A stretch of DNA of 64,000 bases from Mycolicibacterium rhodesiae NBB3 (GCF_000230895.2 NC_016604.1:1488001-1552000); one strand, 5' to 3'; positions 8,853 to 19,913 are shown, numbered from the stretch's first letter. Translations and numbers: made by a program. Notes: generated by a model not told the origin, from the sequence alone.

Positions 8853-9692
8853 GTGAGCGCACCCACGGCCGACCGCAACGCGACCGGCGTCTTCTCGCCG
8901 GGCCGTGCCCAGATTTCTCAGCGCACCCTGCGCACCGACCGATGGTGGCAGTCACCGTTGGTGGTGGACCTGGGCTTTGCCGCCTTCGTCATCTACGCGA
9001 CGGTGCGGGCCTTCCTGCAGAACAACTATTACGTCGCGGAATATCACTATCTGACGCCGTTCTATTCACCGTGCGTGGTGAAGTGGAACGAGGCGACGCA
9101 GTCGGGGTGCATCCCCGAGGCCAGTCACTTCGGCCAGTTCCTTCCAGACGTGTGGTGGCTGCCGTATGCGGCGGTGACGCTGCCGTTCCTGCTGTTGTTC
9201 CGGCTGACGTGCTACTACTACCGCGGGGCCTACTACCGGTCGGTGTGGCAGTCCCCGACGGCATGCGCCGTGGCGGAGCCGCATGCGAAATACACCGGTG
9301 AGACCCGTTTCCCGTTGATCATCCAGAACACCCACCGTTACTTCTTCTACATCGCGGCGATCATCTCGGTGATCAACACCTACGATGCGATCATCGCCTT
9401 CCAGTCGCCGTCCGGCTTCGGATTCGGTTTGGGCAACATCATTCTCGTCGTCAACGTGGTGATGCTGTGGGTGTACACGCTGTCGTGCCACTCATGCCGC
9501 CACGTCGTCGGGGGCCGCCTCAAGCACTTCTCCAAACACCCCGTGCGGTACTGGTTCTGGACACAGGTCAGTGCGCTGAACACCCGGCACAAGCTGTACG
9601 CGTGGATCACGCTGGGGACGCTGATGCTGACCGACTTCTACATCATGCTGGTTGCCAGCGGCACGATCTCTGACCTGAGATTTGTTGGCTGA
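8853..9692 (+). CDS. Succinate dehydrogenase 1 membrane anchor subunit, Rv0249c-like
   Basis: The 279-residue protein has about five hydrophobic segments (for example LVVDLGFAAFVIYATVRAF, PYAAVTLPFLLLFRL and YFFYIAAIISVINTY). Histidines in and near these helices (QNTHRYFF; SCHSCRHVV; TRHKLYAW) are candidate heme b or quinone ligands. The position directly before the flavoprotein and iron-sulfur genes identifies it as the Sdh1-type anchor that passes electrons to menaquinone. The GTG at 8853 follows an AAAGGGA ribosome site. The gap to sdhA is only 43 bases. Orthologue by context: Rv0249c. Heme content is inferred. Confidence 0.88.
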   Translation: MSAPTADRNATGVFSPGRAQISQRTLRTDRWWQSPLVVDLGFAAFVIYATVRAFLQNNYYVAEYHYLTPFYSPCVVKWNEATQSGCIPEASHFGQFLPDVWWLPYAAVTLPFLLLFRLTCYYYRGAYYRSVWQSPTACAVAEPHAKYTGETRFPLIIQNTHRYFFYIAAIISVINTYDAIIAFQSPSGFGFGLGNIILVVNVVMLWVYTLSCHSCRHVVGGRLKHFSKHPVRYWFWTQVSALNTRHKLYAWITLGTLMLTDFYIMLVASGTISDLRFVG

Positions 9693-9735
9693 CAAAAGCT
9701 TCAAGAGTTTTTCCAAGTTAGACGAGTGAGGATAT

Positions 9736-11682
9736 ATGGCTGAGCCTGAGGCTCTTCGCGCAAGCGGCTCATCACAGGTCGAACGGCACGAATACGACGT
9801 GGTCGTCATCGGTGCCGGCGGCGCGGGTTTGCGTGCGGTCATCGAGGCGCGTGAACGTGGTCTTCGGGTCGCGGTCATCACGAAGTCGTTGTTCGGCAAG
9901 GCGCACACCGTGATGGCCGAGGGTGGCTGCGCCGCCGCGATGGGCAACGCGAACCCCAAGGACAACTGGCAGGTCCACTTCCGCGACACCATGCGCGGCG
10001 GGAAGTTCCTGAACAATTGGCGCATGGCCGAGCTGCACGCCAAGGAGGCCCCGGACCGCGTCTGGGAGCTGGAGACCTACGGTGCGCTGTTCGACCGCAC
10101 CAAGGACGGACGGATCAGCCAGCGCAACTTCGGCGGTCACACCTACCCGCGGCTCGCCCACGTCGGCGACCGCACCGGTCTGGAGATCATCCGCACGCTG
10201 CAGCAGAAGATCGTCTCTCTGCAGCAGGAGGACAAGGCCGAGTTCGGCGACTACGAGGCGCGCATCCGCGTGTTCCACGAATGCACGATCACCGACCTGG
10301 TGAAGGACGGTGACCGGATCGCGGGCGCGTTCGGCTACTGGCGTGAGAGCGGCAATTTCATCCTCTTCGAGACGCCCGCGGTGGTCCTGGCCACCGGCGG
10401 TATCGGCAAGTCCTACAAGGTGACGTCGAACTCGTGGGAGTACACAGGTGACGGGCACGCGCTGGCGCTGCGCGCCGGCGCGACCCTGATCAACATGGAG
10501 TTCGTCCAGTTCCACCCGACGGGCATGGTCTGGCCGCCCAGCGTCAAGGGCATCCTCGTGACCGAGGGTGTGCGCGGCGATGGCGGAGTGCTGAAGAACT
10601 CCGACGGCAAGCGGTTCATGTTCGACTACATCCCGCCGGTGTTCAAGGGGCAGTACGCCGAGTCCATCGAGGAAGCCGACCAGTGGCTCAAGGACAACGA
10701 CTCCGCGCGCCGCACCCCCGACCTGTTGCCCCGCGACGAGGTGGCCCGAGCCATCAACTCCGAGGTGAAGGCCGACCGCGGAACCCCGCACGGTGGCGTC
10801 TATCTGGACATCGCGTCGCGGCTGCCCGCCGAGGAGATCAAGCGCCGGCTGCCGTCGATGTACCACCAGTTCATGGAGCTCGCCGAGGTGGACATCACCA
10901 AGGAGCCCATGGAGGTCGGACCGACCTGCCACTACGTCATGGGCGGCGTCGAGGTGGATCCCGACACCGGGGCGGCCAAGACTCCCGGACTGTTCGCCGC
11001 GGGTGAGTGCTCCGGCGGTATGCACGGGTCCAACCGACTCGGGGGTAACTCGCTGTCGGACCTGCTGGTGTTCGGCAGGCGAGCCGGGATGGGCGCCGCC
11101 GACTACGTGCGTGCACTGAGCGAACGACCGAAGGTGTCCGAGCAGGCCGTCGACGATGCGACCAAGCTGGCGTTAGCTCCGTTCGAGGGTCCGTCCAACG
11201 GCGATGCGGCCGAGAACCCGTACACCCTGCAACTCGACCTGCAGGACTCGATGAACACCCTGGTAGGCATCATCCGCAAGGCTGATGAAGTCACCGAGGC
11301 GATCGAGAAGCTGAAGGAGCTGCGAGAGCGCTACAAGCGCGTCCGCGTCGAAGGCGGCAGGCACTTCAACCCCGGCTGGCACCTGGCCATCGACCTGCGC
11401 AACATGCTCATCGTCAGCGAATGCATCGCGATGGCCGCGCTGGAGCGCACGGAGAGCCGGGGCGGGCACACCCGCGACGACCACCCGTCGATGGACTCCA
11501 CATGGCGCAAGACGCTGCTGGTGTGTCGGGCCGAAGGCGACGTCGTCGTTCCGGACATCACCATCACCCGCGAGGACCAGATTCCGATGCGCGAAGACCT
11601 GCTGGAGCTCATCGAGGTCGAAGAGCTCGAGAAGTACTTCACGCCCGAGGAACTCGCCAACCATTCGGCAAGGAGAGCCTGA
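9736..11682 (+). CDS. sdhA: Succinate dehydrogenase 1 flavoprotein subunit SdhA
   Basis: The 648-residue protein carries the FAD-binding motif VVVIGAGGAGLRAVIEARE near residues 22-40. H57 in GKAHTVMAEGG is the expected covalent FAD attachment site. Catalytic-domain landmarks include NFGGHTYPR, HPTGMVWPP, CHYVMGG and GSNRLGGNSL. It oxidises succinate to fumarate in the cytoplasmic head of complex II. Compared with the recalled Rv0248c, which begins close to VERHSYDVV, this protein has extra N-terminal residues EALRASGSS. These are encoded by a 23-base sequence repeated exactly at 50972-50994. The stop overlaps the sdhB start by one base. Confidence 0.95.
   Translation: MAEPEALRASGSSQVERHEYDVVVIGAGGAGLRAVIEARERGLRVAVITKSLFGKAHTVMAEGGCAAAMGNANPKDNWQVHFRDTMRGGKFLNNWRMAELHAKEAPDRVWELETYGALFDRTKDGRISQRNFGGHTYPRLAHVGDRTGLEIIRTLQQKIVSLQQEDKAEFGDYEARIRVFHECTITDLVKDGDRIAGAFGYWRESGNFILFETPAVVLATGGIGKSYKVTSNSWEYTGDGHALALRAGATLINMEFVQFHPTGMVWPPSVKGILVTEGVRGDGGVLKNSDGKRFMFDYIPPVFKGQYAESIEEADQWLKDNDSARRTPDLLPRDEVARAINSEVKADRGTPHGGVYLDIASRLPAEEIKRRLPSMYHQFMELAEVDITKEPMEVGPTCHYVMGGVEVDPDTGAAKTPGLFAAGECSGGMHGSNRLGGNSLSDLLVFGRRAGMGAADYVRALSERPKVSEQAVDDATKLALAPFEGPSNGDAAENPYTLQLDLQDSMNTLVGIIRKADEVTEAIEKLKELRERYKRVRVEGGRHFNPGWHLAIDLRNMLIVSECIAMAALERTESRGGHTRDDHPSMDSTWRKTLLVCRAEGDVVVPDITITREDQIPMREDLLELIEVEELEKYFTPEELANHSARRA
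9751..9773 (+). repeat. Dispersed 23-base repeat, copy 1, inside sdhA
   Basis: This 23-base sequence begins GCTCTTCGCG and ends AAGCGGCTCATC. It is identical to 50972-50994 and is read in the same frame there, giving ALRASGSS in both proteins. It contains a small internal inverted repeat (CTT-CGCGC-AAG). It adds residues near the N-terminus of SdhA. Confidence 0.9.
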
Positions 11683-12431
11683 TGAGCTACCAAGCGAAGA
11701 TGCGGGTGTGGCGCGGCGACGAGAGCGGCGGCGACCTGCAGGACTACTCGGTTGAGGTCAACGAGGGTGAGGTGGTGCTCGACATCATCCACCGGTTGCA
11801 GCAGACGCAGACCGGCGACCTGGCCGTGCGATGGAACTGCAAGGCAGGTAAGTGCGGGTCCTGCTCGGCTGAGATCAACGGCCGACCCCGGTTGATGTGC
11901 ATGACGCGGATGTCGACGTTCGATGAGGCCGAGACCATCACCGTCACACCTCTTCGTACCTTCCCGGTGATCCGGGACCTCGTCACCGATGTGTCCTTCA
12001 ACTACGAGAAGGCCAGGGAGATCCCGTCGTTCACGCCGCCGAAGGATCTGCAGCCCGGCGAGTACCGGATGATGCAGGAGGACGTGAACCGGAGCCAGGA
12101 GTTCCGCAAGTGCATCGAGTGCTTCCTGTGCCAGAACGTCTGCCACGTCAACCGTGACCACGAAGAGAACAAAAAGGCCTTCTCGGGTCCGCGCTACCTG
12201 ATGCGACAGACCGAACTCGACATGCATCCGCTGGACACCAGGGCGAACCGTTCGGTCCAGGCGCAGGAAGAGAACGGTCTCGGCTTCTGCAACATCACCA
12301 AGTGCTGCACCGAGGTGTGTCCCGAGCACATCAAGATCACTGACAATGCCTTGATCCCCTTGAAGGAACGCGCTGCCGATCGCAAGTACGACCCTGTGGT
12401 GTGGCTGGGGAACAAGCTCTTCAGGCGATAG
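11682..12431 (+). CDS. sdhB: Succinate dehydrogenase 1 iron-sulfur subunit SdhB
   Basis: The 249-residue protein starts at the ATG overlapping the sdhA stop (TGATG), preceded by AAGGAGA. The N-terminal plant-ferredoxin domain binds [2Fe-2S] through C53, C58, C61 and C73 (CKAGKCGSC, later LMC). The C-terminal helical domain has C144, C147, C150 and C154 (CIECFLCQNVC) and C203, C208/C209 and C213 (CNITKCCTEVC), giving the [4Fe-4S] and [3Fe-4S] clusters. It wires the SdhA flavin to the membrane quinone site. Orthologue by sequence and order: Rv0247c. The much longer frame starting inside sdhA is read-through. Confidence 0.95.
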   Translation: MSYQAKMRVWRGDESGGDLQDYSVEVNEGEVVLDIIHRLQQTQTGDLAVRWNCKAGKCGSCSAEINGRPRLMCMTRMSTFDEAETITVTPLRTFPVIRDLVTDVSFNYEKAREIPSFTPPKDLQPGEYRMMQEDVNRSQEFRKCIECFLCQNVCHVNRDHEENKKAFSGPRYLMRQTELDMHPLDTRANRSVQAQEENGLGFCNITKCCTEVCPEHIKITDNALIPLKERAADRKYDPVVWLGNKLFRR

Positions 12432-12493
12432 TTCGGCGCTTCGCGGGTAGCCTTTCTGTCAGCGGCCAATCAACGACGAAAGGCAGCATCGAT

Positions 12494-12649
12494 ATGTCTC
12501 AGGCTCACAGCGTCAACGACATTCGCACTGCGATCCGCGAACTCTCGGCGCGCGCCGACCTGGCCCGCAAAGAGGGTAGACCCGGCGACGCGGCCGAACT
12601 CGAGAAGCGTGTCGACGGCTACCGCGAGGAACTTGCCGCGCGGCCCTGA
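12494..12649 (+). CDS. Small conserved-looking protein of 51 residues
   Basis: A short ATG-initiated gene (MSQAHSVNDIRTAIRELSAR) lies 62 bases after sdhB on the same strand, with a GAAAGG ribosome site. The product is highly charged and predicted to be a helical hairpin (ELSARADLARKEGRPGD, then AAELEKRVDGYREEL). A longer frame starting at 12401 overlaps the sdhB end and is disfavoured. No family was recognised. It may be the last gene of the Sdh1 operon. Confidence 0.7.
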   Translation: MSQAHSVNDIRTAIRELSARADLARKEGRPGDAAELEKRVDGYREELAARP

Positions 12650-12662
12650 TCGCGCTGCGCGT

Positions 12663-14251
<1,589 letters not shown>

Positions 14252-14399
14252 GCGAACACCCTAACCGGCGGCCCCGTGACGAGATTCACAATGCTGTCAA
14301 ACGGTCGAAAAAGCGCGCGCCAACTGCACTTATGTTTTCCCGACCAACCAGGTGGTTACTTAGGGAGTGGAAATTGCTCGCGAGTGCTTTGTGTTGAAG

Positions 14400-14413
14400 T
14401 TACTGAGCGGTAT
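14400..14413 (+). promoter_or_regulatory. TTACT-N4-RGTAA operator-like site, fadE5 distal copy
   Basis: TTACTGAGCGGTAT matches the shared TTACT-N4-RGTAA pattern at all but the last base. It lies 26 bases, centre to centre, from the second site at 14426-14439, both within 90 bases of the fadE5 start. A further degenerate version (TTACTTAGGGAGTG) begins at 14356. Confidence 0.5.
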
Positions 14414-14425
14414 AGTTCGGGCCAG

Positions 14426-14439
14426 TTACTGGTGGGTAA
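14426..14439 (+). promoter_or_regulatory. TTACT-N4-RGTAA operator-like site, fadE5 proximal copy
   Basis: TTACTGGTGGGTAA lies within the inverted repeat AGTTAC-N6-GTAACT. The same 14-base pattern occurs between fadA2 and fabG4 (25760-25773) and over the tetR start (35960-35973). It looks like a TetR-type operator for fadE5. Confidence 0.6.
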
Positions 14440-14489
14440 CTTAGTCAAAAGTACCCAACCGCAAGTGGCATTCTCGACGAGGAGGAACA

Positions 14490-16325
14490 GTGAGCCACTA
14501 TAAGAGCAACGTACGTGACCAGGAATTCAACCTGTTCGAGGTCTTCGGCCTGGACAAGGTCCTCGGTGACGGCGCCTACGCCGACATCGACGCCGAGACG
14601 GCGCGCGACATGCTCGGCGAGATGGCGAAACTGGCCGCTGGGCCGGTCGCCGAATCGTTCGCCGACGCGGATCGCAATCCCCCGGTGTTCGATCCCAAGA
14701 CCCACACCGTGGCACTGCCCGAGTCGTTCAAGAAGTCGATGCGCGTTCTGCTCGACGGCGGCTGGGACAAGGTCGGCGTGCTCGAGGAGCTCGGCGGTAT
14801 GCCGATGCCCCGCGCGCTGCAGTGGGCTCTGATCGAGCACATCCTCGGCGCCAACCCGGCCGCGTACATGTACGCGATGGGTTCGGGCATGGCCGAGATC
14901 TTCTACAAGAACGGCACCGACGAGCAGAAGAAGTGGGCCGTGCTGGCCGCCGAGCGCGGTTGGGGCGCCACCATGGTGCTGACCGAGCCCGACGCGGGCT
15001 CCGATGTCGGCGCCGGCCGCACCAAGGCCGTGCAGCAGGCCGACGGCACTTGGCACATCGACGGCGTCAAGCGCTTCATCACCTCGGGCGACTCCGACGA
15101 CTTGTTCGAGAACATCATGCACCTGGTGCTGGCCCGCCCCGAGGGCGCAGGCCCGGGCACCAAGGGGCTGTCGCTGTTCTTCGTGCCGAAGTACCACTTC
15201 GACACCGAGACCGGCGAGCCCGGCGAGCGCAACGGCGTGTACGTCACCAATGTCGAGCACAAGATGGGCCTCAAGGTCTCCGCCACCTGTGAGCTGTCAC
15301 TCGGCCAGCACGACAAGCCGGCCGTCGGCTGGCTCGTCGGCGAGGTGCACGACGGCATCGCGCAGATGTTCGACGTCATCGAGCAGGCGCGAATGATGGT
15401 GGGCACGAAGGCCATTGCGACGCTTTCGACGGGCTACCTCAACGCGCTCGAGTACGCCAAGGAACGCGTGCAGGGTGCGGACATGACCCAGATGACCGAC
15501 AAGACGGCTCCGCGCGTCACCATCACGCACCATCCGGATGTGCGCCGCTCGCTGATGACCCAGAAGGCGTACGCCGAGGGCCTGCGCGCGCTGTACCTCT
15601 TCACGGCGACCTATCAGGACGCCGCTGTGGCCAAGGCCGTCCACGACATCGAGCCCGAGCTGGCGGTCAAGGTGAACGACCTGCTGCTGCCGATCGTCAA
15701 GGGTGTCGGCTCCGAGCAGGCCTACGCCAAGCTGACCGAGAGTCTGCAGACCTTCGGTGGGTCGGGCTTCCTGCAGGACTACCCCGTCGAGCAGTACATC
15801 CGCGACGCCAAGATCGACTCGCTGTACGAGGGCACCACGGCCATTCAGGCGCAGGACTTCTTCTTCCGCAAGATCGTCCGCGACAAGGGTGTGGCACTGG
15901 CTCACGTTGCCGGACAGATCGAGCAGTTCGTCAAGAACGAGTCCGGCAACGGCAGGCTCAAGGCCGAGCGCGCACTCCTGGCCACTGCGCTGGAGGACGT
16001 GCAGGCGATGGCGGCCACGCTGACCGGCTACCTGATGGGTGCGCAGGAGAACCCGGCCGAGCTCTACAAGGTCGGTCTCGGTTCGGTGCGCTTCCTGATG
16101 AGCGTCGGCGATCTGATGATCGGCTGGCTGCTCGCCAAGCAGGCCGCGGTGGCGATCGAGGCGCTCGACAAGGGCGCCGCCGATGCCGATCGCGCGTTCT
16201 ACGAAGGCAAGGTCGGCGTGGCGTCGTTCTTCGCGAAGAACTTCCTCCCGCTGCTGACCAGCACCCGCACGGTCATCGAGAACCTGGACAACGACGTGAT
16301 GGAGCTGGACGAGGCTTCGTTCTAG
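14490..16325 (+). CDS. fadE5: Acyl-CoA dehydrogenase FadE5
   Basis: The 611-residue protein is of the long ACAD type. Landmarks are [15 protein letters not shown] (FAD/substrate loop), the [15 protein letters not shown] segment, [23 protein letters not shown], and [19 protein letters not shown], where the Glu of YEGT is the usual catalytic base position. An extended C-terminal helical domain follows. FadE5 (Rv0244c) is known as a broad chain-length acyl-CoA dehydrogenase starting beta-oxidation. The GTG start follows a GAGGAGGAA ribosome site. The promoter holds two copies of the palindromic operator shared with fadA2/fabG4, suggesting coordinated control. A strong terminator follows. Confidence 0.95.
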   Translation: MSHYKSNVRDQEFNLFEVFGLDKVLGDGAYADIDAETARDMLGEMAKLAAGPVAESFADADRNPPVFDPKTHTVALPESFKKSMRVLLDGGWDKVGVLEELGGMPMPRALQWALIEHILGANPAAYMYAMGSGMAEIFYKNGTDEQKKWAVLAAERGWGATMVLTEPDAGSDVGAGRTKAVQQADGTWHIDGVKRFITSGDSDDLFENIMHLVLARPEGAGPGTKGLSLFFVPKYHFDTETGEPGERNGVYVTNVEHKMGLKVSATCELSLGQHDKPAVGWLVGEVHDGIAQMFDVIEQARMMVGTKAIATLSTGYLNALEYAKERVQGADMTQMTDKTAPRVTITHHPDVRRSLMTQKAYAEGLRALYLFTATYQDAAVAKAVHDIEPELAVKVNDLLLPIVKGVGSEQAYAKLTESLQTFGGSGFLQDYPVEQYIRDAKIDSLYEGTTAIQAQDFFFRKIVRDKGVALAHVAGQIEQFVKNESGNGRLKAERALLATALEDVQAMAATLTGYLMGAQENPAELYKVGLGSVRFLMSVGDLMIGWLLAKQAAVAIEALDKGAADADRAFYEGKVGVASFFAKNFLPLLTSTRTVIENLDNDVMELDEASF

Positions 16326-16348
16326 GTTCTAGGCGTTCACATCGAACC

Positions 16349-16381
16349 AAAACGCCCCCGGACTCTTCCCGGGGGCGTTTT
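16349..16381 (+). terminator. Intrinsic terminator after fadE5
   Basis: AAAACGCCCCCG pairs over 12 bases with CGGGGGCGTTTT around a nine-base loop, ending in TTTT. It is a classical factor-independent terminator 24 bases after the fadE5 stop. The remaining gap to 16560 has no gene; CGGGTTCGGGAG (16433-16444) and its complement (16517-16528) form only a distant inverted repeat. Confidence 0.9.
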
Positions 16382-16560
16382 GCATGTCGGATCAGAGGCG
16401 ATCAACGCCGGGTCCGACACAGACAAAAAGGGCGGGTTCGGGAGGACATCTAGGTGCGTCTCATTGGTCTCGCGCGTCCGGCTTTCAACCCTTATGCCGG
16501 CTCTTCGGAATTGTCACTCCCGAACCCGTCGTGCGATCGACCGTACGCCTGTGACAGCCG

Positions 16561-18054
16561 TCACACAAGGGGCGCGAACGCGTCGGAGCGTGACATACCA
16601 CCCGTGAGGGCGGGCAGTCGCACCGTGAACCGGGTGAAGCCCGCACGTGATTCGACGCCGATACACCCGCCGTGTGCTTCGGCGATCGCCTCGGCGATGG
16701 CCAGGCCCAGCCCGGAGCTCTCCATCTCACGCGACCGCGCCGTGTTCGCGCGCACGAATCTTCCGAATATGTCTGCCAGCACACTCGGGTCGACACCCGG
16801 CCCGTTGTCGGTGACGGAGAGTTCGACAGCGCCACCGAGCGACCTCAGTTCGGTGTTGACGGTGACCCCCGCAGGGGTGTGGATGCGCGCATTGTTGAGC
16901 AGGTTGACGACGATCTGGTGCAGGCTGGCGCGGTCGGCCCTGACCAGCAGCTCATCATCGGGCAGGTCGGCGACGAAGCGGTGGTCGGACGCGGTGACGG
17001 CGACGTCGTTGACGGCGTCCCGGACGACCGTGGTGATATCGACGTCTTCGAAGTCGAGGCCGTGTCCCTCGTCGAGACGCGAGAGCAGAAGCATGTCGGC
17101 CACCAGCGCGCTCATCCGGCGCGACTCGGACTCGATGCGCCCGAGTGCGTACTCGGTGGTGGGCGGCAAGGATGCGCCGTCCTGCCGGGTGAGTTGCGCG
17201 TAGCCGAGGATGGTCGCCAGCGGGGTGCGCAACTCATGGCTCGCATCACTGATGAAACGGCGCATGCGGCGGTCCGACTCGGCCCGGGACGCCAGTGCCG
17301 AATCGACATTGGCAAGCAGCCGGTTCAACTGTTCGCCCACGATGCCGACCTCGTTGTCGGGGTTCGTCGCAGCCCGCGGCACCCGCGCCCTCATCGGTTG
17401 ATGATCTGCGGCTAGCGAGATGTTGGCCGCCCTGGCGGCTGTGGCCGCAACCCGCCGTAACGGACGCAGAGCCTGACGAACGAGGACGACGGTGCCCACG
17501 GCCGCGACCAGGGCGGCCACCGCGGTGATGGCGCCAACGGCAAGAGTCTTCTTCGTGAGGACCTGGGTCGCGCCGCGCATCGACACCGCCGAGATCAGTC
17601 GTTGCCCGTCGGCTGTCTCGATGCTGCCGACGCGATACTTGCCCATCGCACCGAAGTCGACGGTCTGCGGTTCCGGTGTCCACCGCATGGCCTCGAGAGT
17701 GCGCAATGCGGCAGCGGACGCCGTAGCGGGACCGTCGTTGTCGAAGCGGGCGGACTGCACCACACGACCGTCGCGCATGATCGCGATCATGGTGTCGGAT
17801 CCCTGCCCGGTGAAGCGCAACAGCCCTGCGCTGCTCACCGACTCATCGTGTTTGATCAAGTCGGCGATGGAATGCTCGAATGTGCTCAGGGACCGTGCGA
17901 TGTCGTCGTCGGCGGCAGCCACGACGAAGGTCTGCAGACTGTAGACGGACAGTGCACCGACACCCAGCACACATACTGTGACCAGCACGCAAACCCCCAC
18001 CATGAGTTGCCGGCTCATCGTTCGGGGCCGGAGCCTCGATGCTCGCCGTGACAA
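16561..18054 (-). CDS. Sensor histidine kinase, TrcS-like
   Basis: The 497-residue membrane kinase has TM segments at about residues 15-38 and 171-193 framing an extracytoplasmic sensor region, then a HAMP-like linker, a DHp helix with phospho-acceptor H273 (ISDASHELRTPLATIL), and a GHKL ATPase domain (N box NLLNNARIHT, G1 VTDNGPGVD, G2 SGLGLAIAEAI). It lies five bases after the response regulator stop, giving a two-gene operon. The pair most resembles TrcRS (Rv1033c/Rv1032c), which is elsewhere in the M. tuberculosis genome. The signal is unknown. Confidence 0.88.
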   Translation of the reverse strand: MSRRASRLRPRTMSRQLMVGVCVLVTVCVLGVGALSVYSLQTFVVAAADDDIARSLSTFEHSIADLIKHDESVSSAGLLRFTGQGSDTMIAIMRDGRVVQSARFDNDGPATASAAALRTLEAMRWTPEPQTVDFGAMGKYRVGSIETADGQRLISAVSMRGATQVLTKKTLAVGAITAVAALVAAVGTVVLVRQALRPLRRVAATAARAANISLAADHQPMRARVPRAATNPDNEVGIVGEQLNRLLANVDSALASRAESDRRMRRFISDASHELRTPLATILGYAQLTRQDGASLPPTTEYALGRIESESRRMSALVADMLLLSRLDEGHGLDFEDVDITTVVRDAVNDVAVTASDHRFVADLPDDELLVRADRASLHQIVVNLLNNARIHTPAGVTVNTELRSLGGAVELSVTDNGPGVDPSVLADIFGRFVRANTARSREMESSGLGLAIAEAIAEAHGGCIGVESRAGFTRFTVRLPALTGGMSRSDAFAPLV

Positions 18055-18059
18055 CGCGG

Positions 18060-18875
18060 CTACCTCGGCCGCAGCTGGTAACCGACCCCTCGGACCGTGT
18101 TGATCATCGGGTCGCGGTCGACGTCGATCTTCTTGCGCAGATAGGAAATGTAGAGGTCGACGATGCTGGTCTTACCGCCGAATGAGTAGTTCCATACCCC
18201 CTGCAGAATTTCTTCGCGACTCAGCACGCGGCGCGGATTGCGCATCATGAAGTTGAGCAGATCGAACTCGGTCGCGGTCAACTCGATGATGTCCCCGTCT
18301 CGGATGACCTCGCGAGTCGACGCCTGCAGGGTCAAGTCACCAACCTGAAGTTTCTCGTCATCGGGGCGCATGCCGTCGGCGACTCGGCGAATCAAGCCAC
18401 GCAGCCGCGCGACCAGTTCGTCGAGACTGAACGGCTTGGTCATATAGTCGTCGGCGCCGGACGTCAGGCCGGTGACGCGATCGCGAACCGCATCGCGCGC
18501 GGTGAGGAAGAGAACCGGTGTGCGCGTGCACTGTTCGCGCAACCGCTGCAGCACGTGCAGGCCATCGATGTCGGGCATCATGATGTCCAGCACCACCGCG
18601 TCGGGACGATCTTCGCCGAACTTCGCGACGGCCTGTCGGCCATCATGAGCGACGTCGACCTCCCACTCCTCGTACCGGAGCGCCATCGTGACGAGATTGG
18701 TCAGCGCACGCTCGTCGTCGACGACGAGCACCCGAATCGGTGACCCATCCGCTCGGCGAAGTTTGGGCAGCGTGCCAAGTAGGGCGGGTCTCGGTTCATG
18801 GGAGCCGGGATCCACCGACAACGCTGTCATGACTTCGATGCTAGGTGAAACATCCAGCGGCGTCACGTAATTCAT
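18060..18875 (-). CDS. OmpR-family response regulator, TrcR-like
   Basis: From the first ATG the product has 271 residues. The receiver domain spans about residues 47-162 (VLVVDDERALT; phospho-acceptor D97 in VVLDIMMPD; Thr in FLTARD; Lys in MTKPFS). The C-terminal winged helix covers about 175-270 (ELTATEFDLLNFMMRNP; VDLYISYLRKKID; VRGVGYQLRP). An internal ATG at residue 16 (MTALSVDPG) is an alternative start. It is upstream of the sensor kinase in the same operon. The regulon is unknown; TrcR in M. tuberculosis regulates its own operon and few others. Confidence 0.88.
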   Translation of the reverse strand: MNYVTPLDVSPSIEVMTALSVDPGSHEPRPALLGTLPKLRRADGSPIRVLVVDDERALTNLVTMALRYEEWEVDVAHDGRQAVAKFGEDRPDAVVLDIMMPDIDGLHVLQRLREQCTRTPVLFLTARDAVRDRVTGLTSGADDYMTKPFSLDELVARLRGLIRRVADGMRPDDEKLQVGDLTLQASTREVIRDGDIIELTATEFDLLNFMMRNPRRVLSREEILQGVWNYSFGGKTSIVDLYISYLRKKIDVDRDPMINTVRGVGYQLRPR

Positions 18876-18955
18876 ATGCTGCTCTCAGCTTCGCATCGAG
18901 AACGGTTCAGTCTCCGGTCTATTCGTGACCTCTATCACCCGCTGCGTACAGCGAA

Positions 18956-18986
18956 GAGCCCCCGACCGGAACTCCATCGGGGACTC
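18956..18986 (-). terminator. Hairpin downstream of the small secreted protein gene
   Basis: GAG-C-CCCCGA pairs with TCGGGG-A-CTC around an 11-base loop. On the minus strand it lies shortly after the stop at 19009, so it probably ends that transcript and separates it from the response regulator promoter. Confidence 0.5.
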
Positions 18987-19008
18987 CTCTGGATTCAAGA
19001 TCGGTTGT

Positions 19009-19311
19009 CTAACACTCCAGTGACACGTGGATGGTTGTTCTGGGCTGCTGGGCGGGCACTCCGAGCAGCGGGTGGCTGGGCGGCAGCGGACGCTGGGTGA
19101 CCGGACGGACCGACACCACCATGCACGATTCGCCCGACCCACTGCCGACTTTGTTGACGACGACGTTGTTGCCCGCGGCTTGCAAGTCGTCAATGACATC
19201 GTTCGCGGACATGCCTCCAGACGGAGCAGCTGCGGCGACCACTGCACCGGGTAGCAGGATTGCGGCGGCCATACCGCCGGCGATGGCCAGGGTCACACTC
19301 ATACGCTTCAT
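19009..19311 (-). CDS. Small secreted protein, unknown function
   Basis: The start at 19311 (MKRMSVTLAIAGGMAAAIL) follows AGAGGA, giving 100 residues. A classical Sec signal peptide probably ends near AAAAPSGG. The mature part begins GMSANDVIDDLQAAGNNVVVN, a short alpha/beta segment like other mycobacterial secreted proteins of unknown role. A conserved-looking SCMVVSVRP strand contains one of the two cysteines; the other is the final residue, so they may form a disulfide. The gene is monocistronic on the minus strand. No enzyme motif is visible. Confidence 0.75.
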   Translation of the reverse strand: MKRMSVTLAIAGGMAAAILLPGAVVAAAAPSGGMSANDVIDDLQAAGNNVVVNKVGSGSGESCMVVSVRPVTQRPLPPSHPLLGVPAQQPRTTIHVSLEC

Positions 19312-19577
19312 GCTCACGTCCTCTGTCAATGGGATGTAGCTGAATAGTATTGATAGACAACGTTATTACGCCATCAACTCATATGCGGCGCATAGAAACA
19401 CGTGCAAATATGCGTTCCATATGAATAGCCGGACGGGAGTTTTCCTGCGGCAACCCCGCGGGTAGATCTGGAGTGGCTACCGCAGCGGAACAAGACACCG
19501 ATCGGCTCGCAAAGTGTTGAGTGACAACTGTTGTAGATCAACGCCAAAGATCGAATAAGTGAGAAAGGTTGACCGCC

Positions 19578-19814
19578 ATGAAGTTCAAAATCACCACCAT
19601 TCCGATGATCGCTGCCGGTGGACTTGCTGCCGGATTACTCTTGGCGCCAGTCGCTTCCGCGAACATCGACCCTTGCGCCAGTGCTGTCTCATCGTCGCGC
19701 TGCCTTGGCCCGTCCGGTATCGACGGATTCGCCGTGCCGGGTTCCAGCCCCGGTGCCGGATTCGGGAACGGACCCTACGGCCCGTGGGGCGGCGTTCCGA
19801 CCATAGGCCGATGA
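19578..19814 (+). CDS. Small secreted Gly/Pro-rich protein
   Basis: The ATG at 19578, behind GAGAAAGG, gives 78 residues: MKFKITTIPMIAAGGLAAG followed by LLLAPVASA, a clear Sec signal. The mature part is about 48 residues with two cysteines (DPCASAVSSSRCLG), which may pair, and a Gly/Pro-rich end (GAGFGNGPYGPWGG). No family was recognised. It is divergent from the other small secreted protein, with a 266-base shared upstream region (19312-19577) that is relatively AT-rich and probably holds both promoters. A strong terminator follows. Confidence 0.72.
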   Translation: MKFKITTIPMIAAGGLAAGLLLAPVASANIDPCASAVSSSRCLGPSGIDGFAVPGSSPGAGFGNGPYGPWGGVPTIGR

Positions 19815-19831
19815 GTAGCTGATCATCCTGC

Positions 19832-19870
19832 GGAGACCGGCTGAGGTGTGAGCATCTCAGCCAGGTCTCC
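19832..19870 (+). terminator. Long hairpin terminator before the SulP-carbonic anhydrase gene
   Basis: GGAGACC-GGCTGAG pairs with CTCAGCC-A-GGTCTCC, a 14-pair stem with a single bulged A and a ten-base loop. It should separate the small secreted protein gene from the next gene. Confidence 0.8.
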
Positions 19871-19913
19871 GTGTTCTCACATACCGCCAACCGGCCAAAA
19901 GAGGGAGTCTGAG

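Noticed and set aside
9772..11025. Long minus-strand open frame (417 codons) inside sdhA
   Set aside because: It is antisense to a well-supported flavoprotein, with low-complexity His/Arg/Val-rich translation typical of high-GC shadow frames.
16433..16528. 12-base inverted repeat CGGGTTCGGGAG / CTCCCGAACCCG downstream of fadE5
   Set aside because: The arms are separated by about 70 bases and a strong compact terminator already precedes it; no clear function can be assigned.
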